DNA of 14,508 nt from JANMDR01 sp031376425 (lineage in GTDB: Bacteria > Pseudomonadota > Gammaproteobacteria > Burkholderiales > Usitatibacteraceae): NCBI GenBank assembly GCA_031376425.1, contig JANMDR010000094.1, positions 1 to 14,508 on the forward strand, written 5' to 3'. The notes beneath the pieces were generated by a model. It saw only the letters and a program-made list of their open reading frames with translations. It searched no databases and had not been told where the DNA came from. Positions 9,213 to 14,508 of the stretch are shown piece after piece; within the stretch, counting starts at the first letter, position 1, and each line of letters begins with the position of its first letter. The position numbers and the translations under genes are program-made.

Positions 9213-9241
9213 AACGGCAGCCATTCAAAACGGCTGCCGTT
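9213..9241 (+). terminator. Probable transcription terminator after the beta-helix gene
   Basis: A perfect 10-bp stem (AACGGCAGCC with GGCTGCCGTT) encloses a 9-base loop, starting 24 bases after the TAG stop. The sequence after it (GTCATTTGC) is only weakly T-rich, so intrinsic termination is likely but not certain. The next gene reads the same way, so the hairpin separates two transcription units. Confidence 0.65.
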
Positions 9242-9294
9242 GTCATTTGCGGTACAGGGTTATCGCTAATGCTGTCCGCATATTTTTGCCACAT

Positions 9295-9307
9295 TTATCG
9301 GCGATAA
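9295..9307. promoter_or_regulatory. Short perfect palindrome TTATCG-G-CGATAA in the lipoprotein leader
   Basis: A 13-base dyad 66 bases before the lipoprotein ATG, with another TTATCG half-site at 9260-9265. GATAAT (9303-9308) could serve as a -10 box, but no convincing -35 box stands at the right distance. Its position upstream of a probable two-gene envelope operon makes it a candidate operator; chance is not excluded. Confidence 0.25.
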
Positions 9308-9372
9308 TTTGTGTTGTTGAAAAAGCCAAGAGTAATTTTACTCACCAAAAATATTTTTAGAAATTGATCACG

Positions 9373-9927
9373 ATGAAAACCGTCATACCTAAAGTAGCGC
9401 TCGTATTCGCCTTAACGTTAACCCTAACCCTCGCCGCTTGCTCGCAAATCCCCATCCTCTCCGGGGAAGTTAAACTAAGTGCCGCAGAGCTTAACGAAAA
9501 AGTAGCTAAGCGCTTCCCAATTGAAAAGAATATTGCCGGGCTGTTGGAAGTTACTTTAACTGCGCCTAAAGTGCGTTTGGTGGAAGCGGGTAGCCGTATT
9601 AATGCGGATGTAGATGTATCCGTGCGTTTGCCGCTTAGCACTAAAACCATTCAGGGCAAGTTGGGGTTTTCGGGCCGGCCTGATTATGTGCCGACTTCAA
9701 AAGCGATTTATTTGCGTGATGCAAAAATTGAATCAGTGGTGATGGACAATATGCCTGATGCGTTGTCTGCGGGAGTAGCTAAAGCGGCGTCGGCTGTGGC
9801 ACGCGAGCTATTTGAAGATAAACCTTTGCATACCTTTAAACCGGAAGACTTCAGCAAATACGGTATCACTTATGAGCCGCAGCGCGTGATTGTGCGCGAT
9901 AACGCGCTCGTACTTATTGTGCGTTAG
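9373..9927 (+). CDS. DUF1439 (YceB-like) outer-membrane lipoprotein
   Basis: 184 aa from the ATG at 9373; an in-frame TTG at 9364 would add only three residues before the signal peptide. The N-terminus has positive residues, a Leu/Thr/Ala-rich hydrophobic core and a lipobox LAAC with Cys 23, followed by Ser. That fits lipidation by the Lgt/LspA route and, lacking Asp at +2, transport to the outer membrane. The mature part fits the DUF1439/YceB family: SAAELNEKVAKRFPIEK at the front, a central VRLVEAGSRINADVDVSVRLP strand region and a C-terminal YGITYEPQRVIVRDNAL. The family's biochemical role is poorly defined. No strong ribosome binding site is visible. The stop lies 10 bases before the uppP start, so the two are likely cotranscribed. 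Confidence 0.8.
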   Translation: MKTVIPKVALVFALTLTLTLAACSQIPILSGEVKLSAAELNEKVAKRFPIEKNIAGLLEVTLTAPKVRLVEAGSRINADVDVSVRLPLSTKTIQGKLGFSGRPDYVPTSKAIYLRDAKIESVVMDNMPDALSAGVAKAASAVARELFEDKPLHTFKPEDFSKYGITYEPQRVIVRDNALVLIVR

Positions 9928-9937
9928 GCGACCAACG

Positions 9938-10780
9938 ATGGATTTATTATTGCTGCTAAAAGCAGCCATTATGGGCATTGTTGAGGGCTTGACTGAGTTT
10001 CTGCCTATCTCTTCAACAGGTCATTTAATTGTTGCTGGTGATTTGATTAATTTCAATTATCCCAATGCTAAGGTGTTTGAGATCGCTATTCAAAGCGGCG
10101 CGATTTTAGCGCTGTGTTGGGAATATCGGCAGCGTTTGCTAAGTACAGTAAGTGGTATTTTTAGCGAGCCAAAAGCGCAACGATTCGCGCTCAATGTGAG
10201 CCTTGCATTTCTACCGTTCATGGTGGTGGCGTTGTTATTTCATAAAGATATTCAGGCAGTGTTGTTCAAACCGGTGCCGGTGGCGCTGGCGTTTGTTGTA
10301 GGTGGCGTGATTATTTTATTTGCCGAACGCTGGTATAAAAACCGCGCTACCTTAAGCAATATTAAGCTCATTGAATCGGTGGATGACATGACGTGGCGCG
10401 ATGCCTTAAAGGTGGGCTTCACCCAATGCGCCGCACTTATTCCCGGCACCTCTCGTTCTGGCGCCACGATTATTGGCGGCATGTTTTTAGGCCTATCGCG
10501 TAAATGCGCCACTGAATTTACGTTTTTCTTAGCCATCCCTACCCTCATAGGTGCAACTGTTTATGCGCTATGGAAGGCGCGTAATCAATTGGCAATAGCG
10601 GATTTACCGGTGTTTGGCGTTGGTTTTGTTACTGCGTTTATCTCGGCGTTTATTTGCGTACGCTGGCTGTTGCGCTATATTTCTACCCATGATTTCACCA
10701 TATTTGCGTGGTATCGCATCGCCTTTGGTGCAGTGATTTTGATTACCGCCTATTCGGGAATGGTCACTTGGGGCGCATAG
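9938..10780 (+). CDS. uppP: Undecaprenyl-diphosphatase UppP (BacA family)
   Basis: 280 aa, a normal length for the family. It is an integral inner-membrane phosphatase that dephosphorylates undecaprenyl diphosphate to the monophosphate, recycling the lipid carrier for peptidoglycan and other envelope polymers; overproduction in relatives gives bacitracin resistance. Both family signatures are intact: GIVEGLTEFLPISSTGHL at residues 13-30 (Glu 16, Glu 20, His 29) and PGTSRSGATI at residues 169-178 (Arg 173). Several hydrophobic segments fit the multi-pass fold. I chose the ATG at 9938 because the protein then begins MDLLLLLKAAIMG, as is typical, and because upstream extension would overlap the lipoprotein gene. 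The ribosome binding site is weak (AGGCG over the preceding stop codon), which suggests translational coupling. Confidence 0.95.
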   Translation: MDLLLLLKAAIMGIVEGLTEFLPISSTGHLIVAGDLINFNYPNAKVFEIAIQSGAILALCWEYRQRLLSTVSGIFSEPKAQRFALNVSLAFLPFMVVALLFHKDIQAVLFKPVPVALAFVVGGVIILFAERWYKNRATLSNIKLIESVDDMTWRDALKVGFTQCAALIPGTSRSGATIIGGMFLGLSRKCATEFTFFLAIPTLIGATVYALWKARNQLAIADLPVFGVGFVTAFISAFICVRWLLRYISTHDFTIFAWYRIAFGAVILITAYSGMVTWGA

Positions 10781-10791
10781 CGTAAATCAAG

Positions 10792-10822
10792 TTGCCTTAC
10801 AATGCTACAATTAGTAAGGAAA
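10792..10822. promoter_or_regulatory. Imperfect inverted repeat upstream of the toxin-antitoxin pair (candidate autoregulatory operator)
   Basis: TTgCCTTAC (10792-10800) and GTAAGGaAA (10814-10822) form an 8-of-9 inverted repeat around a 13-base centre. The region also holds two TACAAT hexamers (10798-10803 and 10806-10811) that resemble -10 boxes. AbrB/MazE-fold antitoxins usually bind such dyads in their own promoter, alone or with the toxin, so this is the natural operator candidate. No matching -35 box was found. Confidence 0.5.
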
Positions 10823-10832
10823 CAAGAAAACT

Positions 10833-10841
10833 AAGGAGGAG
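10833..10841 (+). promoter_or_regulatory. Strong ribosome binding site of the antitoxin gene
   Basis: AAGGAGGAG stands 6 bases before the ATG at 10848, a near-perfect Shine-Dalgarno sequence and the best in the window. By contrast the toxin gene has almost none, which fits the need to make more antitoxin than toxin. Confidence 0.85.
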
Positions 10842-10847
10842 ACTACG

Positions 10848-11075
10848 ATGCAAAGTCAAAATATTGCAATAAGTACCCTGACCAGCAAAGGACAAACCAC
10901 CATACCGCAGGAGATTCGCGAGAGCCTTGGTATGCAATCGGGTGACAAAATCACTTACACGCCAATGCCAGATGGCACAATTATTATGCGCATAAAAAGT
11001 GGGAGCTTGCTAGATTTAGCAGGCAGTATTCCCGCAAAAAAAATCGCTGTACCGCTTAAAATGCTTTCTCGCTAA
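10848..11075 (+). CDS. vapB: AbrB/MazE-fold antitoxin (VapB-type)
   Basis: 75 aa. The N-terminal half is a swapped-hairpin DNA-binding domain with the family pattern TLTSKGQTTIPQEIRESLGMQSGDKITYTPMPDG at residues about 11-44. The C-terminal part (LLDLAGSIPAKKIAVPLKML) is the short tail that in this group wraps the toxin. It is followed 19 bases later by a PIN-domain gene, which identifies the pair as VapBC-type rather than MazEF or PrlF-YhaV. The antitoxin neutralises the ribonuclease and probably represses its own promoter at the dyad just upstream. The tail is short, ending at Leu-Ser-Arg. Confidence 0.9.
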   Translation: MQSQNIAISTLTSKGQTTIPQEIRESLGMQSGDKITYTPMPDGTIIMRIKSGSLLDLAGSIPAKKIAVPLKMLSR

Positions 11076-11094
11076 TCATTAAAGTTTGAACCAA

Positions 11095-11502
11095 ATGCTA
11101 GGGCTAGACACAAATGTATTGGTACGATTTTTGGTGCGCGACGATAGAGCACAGTACAAGGCAGCAGTAGCGCTCATTAACAATGAGGTTGCAAATGGTC
11201 ATAAAGTGATGGTGGGTTTGCTCGTCATTTTAGAAACAGAATGGGTATTACGTAGCCGTTACGCAGTAGAAAAAAATGAAATGCTCGCCACCCTTTCACG
11301 TTTGCTCAGTGCTGTTGATGTAGAGTGTGAAGATTCACCAAGCCTCGAAGAAGCCCTATTTATATGGCGCAACAGCAATGTAGATTTTGCGGATTGCTTA
11401 ATCGGTGCACGTAACCGTAGACTCGCCTGTCGCGCGACAGCAACATTTGATGCCAAAGCCGCTAAATTGGCGGGATTTGTTTTGGTGGAATCAGCGCGGT
11501 AA
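11095..11502 (+). CDS. vapC: PIN-domain ribonuclease toxin VapC
   Basis: 135 aa from the ATG at 11095, giving the typical opening MLGLDTNVLVRFLVRDD; an in-frame TTG at 11086 would add three residues. PIN toxins are Mg/Mn-dependent RNases that cleave specific RNAs, often tRNA or rRNA, and stop translation. The acidic active-site set looks complete: Asp 5 (LDTN), Glu 47 (LETEWVLRSRY), Asp 97 and Asp 100 (VDFADCLIG) and Asp 119 (TFDAKAA). It therefore appears intact rather than decayed. There is no good Shine-Dalgarno sequence, so translation may depend on coupling to vapB. The RNA target cannot be read from sequence. Confidence 0.92.
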   Translation: MLGLDTNVLVRFLVRDDRAQYKAAVALINNEVANGHKVMVGLLVILETEWVLRSRYAVEKNEMLATLSRLLSAVDVECEDSPSLEEALFIWRNSNVDFADCLIGARNRRLACRATATFDAKAAKLAGFVLVESAR

Positions 11503-11539
11503 TAGATAAGGTGAAAGCAAACGAATGTACTTCATGCGC

Positions 11540-11571
11540 TTGCAATTCAAAAATTGGGCGTAATCTAGTAT
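11540..11571 (+). promoter_or_regulatory. Candidate promoter of the copper operon
   Basis: TTGCAA (11540-11545) and TAGTAT (11566-11571) are separated by 20 bases, a long spacer of the kind used by MerR/CueR-type activators. A short dyad CAATT-N4-AATTG (11543-11556) lies at the -35 side. The usual CueR operator sequence (ACCTT...AAGGT) is not evident, and TAATCT (11561-11566) with a 15-base spacer is an alternative -10, so the assignment is tentative. Confidence 0.3.
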
Positions 11572-11601
11572 CTGTCGATCACACCTTTAAGGAACCTCAA
11601 C

Positions 11602-11799
11602 ATGATTACGCTTACGATTGAAGATATGACCTGCGGCGGTTGTGTAGCCAGCATTAGCCGCGTGGTAAAAAACCTAGACGCAGCCGCAACCGTATCTGCT
11701 GATGTTGCTACGAAGCGCGTTAATGTTGAAACCAGCAAGGGCGCTAATGCCGTTATAGCCGCAATTAGCGAAGCAGGGTTTCATCCCGTACTAGCCTAG
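11602..11799 (+). CDS. copZ: CopZ-like copper chaperone (single HMA domain)
   Basis: 65 aa, the usual size of a free heavy-metal-associated domain. The metal site is MTCGGC, with Cys 11 and Cys 14 binding Cu(I). The beta-alpha-beta-beta-alpha-beta layout follows, ending in AAISEAGFHPVLA. It carries Cu(I) in the cytoplasm and passes it to the pump encoded 32 bases downstream. AAGGAA (11589-11594) stands 7 bases before the ATG and supports the start. Specificity for Cu(I) rather than another soft metal is inferred from the neighbouring CPC-type ATPase. Confidence 0.9.
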   Translation: MITLTIEDMTCGGCVASISRVVKNLDAAATVSADVATKRVNVETSKGANAVIAAISEAGFHPVLA

Positions 11800-11831
11800 T
11801 GTTTCGCCGACACCTTACGCCATAGCATTTT

Positions 11832-14255
11832 ATGCACTCGCTAAATGTAGCGATTACCGGCATGACGTGCGCGTCATGTTCGAATCGCCTAGAAAAAGCG
11901 TTGGCAGCTATAACGGGTGTTGAAGCTGCTGTTGTTAACCTAACAACAGAAATTGCCACTGTGCGATCGGCGCAGGCCTTAGACGTCGGTATTATCATTA
12001 CTGCAGTGGAAAAAACCGGCTTTGGCGTTGCCACCAAAACGATAGAGTTAAATATTGAGGGCATGACCTGCGCAACATGTGTAGGCCGCGTGGAACAAGC
12101 CTTGATGCGGTGCGCGGGTGTTATCAAAGCCACGGTAAATTTAGCGACTGAACGCGCCACAGTGCATTATGCCGAAGGGGCAATTTCACCAGCAGAGCTG
12201 GTGGCCGCAGTGATACGCGCGGGTTATAAGATAAAAGCGGACGCAACAGCAGAAACAATTACCGAGCCAAACACAACGACGAAAACCGCCACTTCACCTG
12301 CTAGCAGTGTGCGCCCCGTTTTATTTGCTGCAGCCTTAAGCTTTCCGCTGGTGGTGCCGATGTTGTTAGCGCCATTTGGCATCCATTTTATGTTGCCCGG
12401 TTGGTTGCAATTTATATTGGCAACGCCGGTGCAGTTTATTTTTGGTGCGCGCTTTTATCGCGCGGGGTGGAATGCGTTGAAGGCAAAATCAGGCAATATG
12501 GATTTGCTGGTTGCGCTGGGCACCAGTGCTGCTTATGGTTTGAGCGTTTTTAAAATGTTGGATAACTCCGGTGCGCAACATTTATATTTTGAAGCCAGTG
12601 CTGTCGTCATTACCCTAGTGCTTTTAGGCAAATGGCTGGAACTGCGTGCCAAGCGGCAAACCACAGCCGCTATCACCGCGTTAAATGCTTTAAAACCGGT
12701 AGCAGCCACAGTAAGGCGAGGCAGCGTTGATATGGTCGTGGCGGTGGCGTCATTGCAGTTGGGCGACGTTATTGTGGTGAAGCCGGGCGAACGTATTGCG
12801 GTGGACGGTGAAATTATCGAGGGCGAAAGCCATGTGGATGAATCCCTCATCACTGGCGAAAGCCTACCGCAGGCAAAACACGTGGGTAGCTTTGTAACCG
12901 GAGGCGCTATCAATGGCGAAGGCATGTTGCTTGTTAACACGACCGCAATCGGCGCTGAAAGTACCTTGTCGCGCATTGTCCGTCTCGTTGAATCGGCCCA
13001 AGCAGAAAAAGCACCCATCCAACGATTAGTAGATAAAGTAAGTACCGTGTTTGTGCCGGTTGTTTTGGTGTGCGCCCTTCTGACCTTACTGGTGTGGGGG
13101 CTGGTAACCGGTAGCTGGCAAGATGGTATGCTCAATGCCGTGGCCGTGCTTGTTATCGCCTGCCCCTGTGCCTTAGGCTTGGCGACACCTACGGCTATTA
13201 TGGTAGGCACGGGTGCTGCAGCGCGAGTGGGCATTTTGATTAAAGATGCAGTGGCGCTAGAAATTTCCCATCGTATTCAAGTAGTCGTATTTGATAAAAC
13301 TGGAACCTTGACGATAGGCAAACCCTCCCTTACCGAAAGCATACCCGCAGAGGGTTTTACCCGTGTGCAGCTCATACGCATTGCTGCAGCCGTGCAGCGT
13401 GGTAGCGAACATCCCCTAGCGCGTGCACTCGCCCAAGCGGCAACTGCTGAAGGCGTTGAAATTCTAAGTAGCGGTGATGTCATTGCCATTCCCGGCCGTG
13501 GCGTTAAAGCCATGGTGGAAGGCCGAATTTACGCTATTGGCAGCACTCGCTATGCACAAGAAAGCGTAGTAAATATTCCTAGTAGCTTAATGGCAGAAGC
13601 GCAACGCCTGCAAAACCTTGGCCGCACTATTTCGTGGCTAATTGCATTGAGCACGGATGATGAAGTTGCCAAAGTTTGCGGTGTATTCGCCTTTTTTGAT
13701 ACCTTAAAACCAAGCACACACACCGCCATTGCCCGGCTGCATGCGCAAGGCTTACGCACGGTCATGCTCAGTGGTGATAACCACGGTGCGGCAAGCGCCG
13801 TAGCGCAGCAGCTTGGCATAACTGAATATTATGCTGAAGTGCTGCCTGCAGACAAAGCCCGCATCATTGGTGAGTTAAAAGCGAAATACGGCATCGTCGC
13901 CATGGTGGGCGATGGCATCAATGATGCTCCCGCATTGGCGGCAGCCGATGTCGGTATTGCTATGGCTACCGGCACTGATATTGCTATGCACACTGCCAGC
14001 ATTACACTCATGCGTGGTGATCTAATGTTAGTCGCGGATGCAATTGAAATATCACGTCGCACCTATGCAAAAATTAAGCAAAATTTATTTTGGGCCTTTG
14101 CTTATAATGTAGTCGGCATTCCCGCTGCTGCCTTTGGCCTGCTCAACCCCATGATCGCCGGTGCTGCCATGGCCTTATCGAGTGTGAGTGTGGTGACGAA
14201 CGCCTTGCTGTTGCGAAAGTGGCAACCGGGTGAAAAGGCGAATCCTTCAAAATAA
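11832..14255 (+). CDS. copA: Copper-exporting P1B-type ATPase CopA
   Basis: 807 aa, full length. It pumps Cu(I) out of the cytoplasm across the inner membrane using ATP. Two N-terminal HMA domains have CxxC sites at residues 13-16 (MTCASC) and 80-83 (MTCATC). After a Thr-rich linker come eight membrane segments, with CPC at 444-446 in the sixth. The cytoplasmic machinery is intact: TGES 341-344 (actuator), DKTGT with phosphorylated Asp 488, His-Pro at 527-528 (SEHPLARALA) and GDGINDAP 693-700. The last two segments carry YN (758-759) and MALSS (780-784), the other Cu(I)-binding signatures of the P1B-1 subgroup. The start at 11832 has a poor ribosome binding site and GCAT/ATGC can pair across it; it follows copZ by 32 bases, so one transcript is likely. 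No CueR or CsoR gene is in the window. Confidence 0.96.
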   Translation: MHSLNVAITGMTCASCSNRLEKALAAITGVEAAVVNLTTEIATVRSAQALDVGIIITAVEKTGFGVATKTIELNIEGMTCATCVGRVEQALMRCAGVIKATVNLATERATVHYAEGAISPAELVAAVIRAGYKIKADATAETITEPNTTTKTATSPASSVRPVLFAAALSFPLVVPMLLAPFGIHFMLPGWLQFILATPVQFIFGARFYRAGWNALKAKSGNMDLLVALGTSAAYGLSVFKMLDNSGAQHLYFEASAVVITLVLLGKWLELRAKRQTTAAITALNALKPVAATVRRGSVDMVVAVASLQLGDVIVVKPGERIAVDGEIIEGESHVDESLITGESLPQAKHVGSFVTGGAINGEGMLLVNTTAIGAESTLSRIVRLVESAQAEKAPIQRLVDKVSTVFVPVVLVCALLTLLVWGLVTGSWQDGMLNAVAVLVIACPCALGLATPTAIMVGTGAAARVGILIKDAVALEISHRIQVVVFDKTGTLTIGKPSLTESIPAEGFTRVQLIRIAAAVQRGSEHPLARALAQAATAEGVEILSSGDVIAIPGRGVKAMVEGRIYAIGSTRYAQESVVNIPSSLMAEAQRLQNLGRTISWLIALSTDDEVAKVCGVFAFFDTLKPSTHTAIARLHAQGLRTVMLSGDNHGAASAVAQQLGITEYYAEVLPADKARIIGELKAKYGIVAMVGDGINDAPALAAADVGIAMATGTDIAMHTASITLMRGDLMLVADAIEISRRTYAKIKQNLFWAFAYNVVGIPAAAFGLLNPMIAGAAMALSSVSVVTNALLLRKWQPGEKANPSK

Positions 14256-14274
14256 TAGAAACAGCTTAAAATTT

Positions 14275-14319
14275 ATGCGTATCACTGTTGTATCCGATAT
14301 TCATGGCTGTTTCGTTTGA
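14275..14319 (+). pseudogene. Possible 5' remnant of a metallophosphoesterase gene
   Basis: An ATG-started frame of 14 codons plus TGA reads MRITVVSDIHGCFV. This matches the usual N-terminus of calcineurin-like phosphoesterases, where the Asp and His of SDIHG are metal ligands. It then stops with no sign of the rest of the family. The match is only about 13 residues long, so a chance resemblance is possible. If real, it is a decapitated gene start left after a deletion or insertion. Confidence 0.3.
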
Positions 14320-14458
14320 TTATACTTTTTTAGCAAACGGCAAAAAGACCAACCGAGGCAAGGAAATGTGGCTATTGCTACGAATAGAAAATGGTTGGGA
14401 AATTTTTCATTCTATTTCCATTTCATTCGAGCGTTATTTCCCCCGGGGTGTTATATAA
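14303..14458 (+). pseudogene. Possible 3' remnant of an NTF2/SnoaL-like (DUF4440-type) protein
   Basis: A 51-residue frame reads MAVSFDYTFLANGKKTNRGK, then EMWLLLRIENGWEIFHSIS and a short tail ending in TAA at 14456-14458. The pattern of a hydrophobic strand, a short turn with GKKTNRG, another strand and then ENGWxIxHS resembles the last two or three strands of NTF2-like proteins (xxGKxTxxGxxxxxLVxxxxGWKIxxxx). The domain's first half is missing and no ribosome binding site precedes the ATG, so it looks like a truncated gene end. Family assignment is by remembered pattern only; a small unrelated protein or a random frame is not excluded. Confidence 0.3.
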
Positions 14459-14459
14459 A

Positions 14460-14493
14460 CATCGTCATTCCAGCCTTCGCTGGAATGACGATG
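14460..14493. repeat. Perfect palindromic intergenic repeat (REP/MITE-like)
   Basis: CATCGTCATTCCAGC (14460-14474) and GCTGGAATGACGATG (14479-14493) form a perfect 15-bp stem with a CTTC loop. The core CGTCATTCCAGC...GCTGGAATGACG belongs to a well-known class of palindromes scattered between genes in many proteobacteria. Here it may mark an insertion or recombination point and may also act as a hairpin terminator or RNA stabiliser, although no T-run follows. Only one copy is seen in the window. Confidence 0.8.
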
Positions 14494-14508
14494 CTTCATA
14501 TTTTGTAC

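Noticed and set aside
8859..9224. 121-codon minus-strand open frame over the end of the beta-helix gene
   Set aside because: It overlaps the clearly coding DUF5648-like repeats and the terminator hairpin; no independent support.
10252..10548. 98-codon minus-strand open frame inside uppP
   Set aside because: Contained within an intact UppP with both signature motifs; no family resemblance of its own.
11765..12160. 131-codon minus-strand open frame across the copZ-copA junction
   Set aside because: Overlaps the two HMA-encoding regions on the opposite strand and shows no domain or start signals.
12533..13234. 233-codon minus-strand open frame inside copA
   Set aside because: It lies wholly within a complete, motif-perfect CopA; the product is low-complexity Ser/Thr/Ala-rich with no recognisable family.
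14258..14313. GAAACAGC...GCTGTTTC inverted repeat around the phosphoesterase-like ATG
   Set aside because: Eight base pairs across a 40-base loop is expected by chance in a window this size.

Overview
The window looks like a chromosomal segment of a Gram-negative, moderate-GC proteobacterium. A lipoprotein with an outer-membrane-type lipobox indicates two membranes. The undecaprenyl-diphosphatase resembles betaproteobacterial (Burkholderiales/Nitrosomonadales-type) UppP sequences. DUF5648-type C-terminal repeats and a CGTCATTCC-type palindrome are also common in that group. The betaproteobacterial placement is inference from remembered family resemblance, not from a search. Every complete gene lies on the + strand.

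Left part (1-9188): two very large, apparently secreted proteins, probably cell-surface or carbohydrate-related. The first is open at the left edge (2020 residues visible). It has about fourteen bacterial Ig-like (Big_7-like) domains, one unassigned cysteine-bracketed module, and a C-terminal beta-propeller-like region reminiscent of GH43 glycosidases and sialidase Asp-boxes. Its Ig array shows layered pairwise duplication. The second (983 aa) has a signal peptide, a NosD-type right-handed beta-helix, Ig-like/KNH-like domains and three DUF5648-like repeats. Its start codon sits in the loop of a long potential hairpin whose stem begins one base after the ATG. A hairpin consistent with a terminator closes this block.

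Middle (9373-10780): a DUF1439 (YceB-like) lipoprotein lies 10 bases ahead of uppP, an envelope pair probably cotranscribed. Next is a type II toxin-antitoxin pair (10848-11502), an AbrB/MazE-fold antitoxin and a PIN-domain VapC toxin. It is preceded by a strong ribosome binding site and an imperfect inverted repeat that could be the autoregulatory operator.

Right part (11602-14255): a copper export module, a 65-aa CopZ-like chaperone followed 32 bases later by a two-HMA P1B-type ATPase, CopA. The chaperone would deliver Cu(I) to the pump.

Right edge (14256-14508): no intact gene. It seems to be a scar, with a metallophosphoesterase-like N-terminus of 14 codons overlapping, in another frame, what reads like the C-terminal end of an NTF2/SnoaL-like protein, then a perfect 15-bp palindromic dispersed-type repeat. 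The least explained items are the giant surface protein with its unassigned module, the start-codon hairpin at 6187-6257, and the remnants near 14275-14458.
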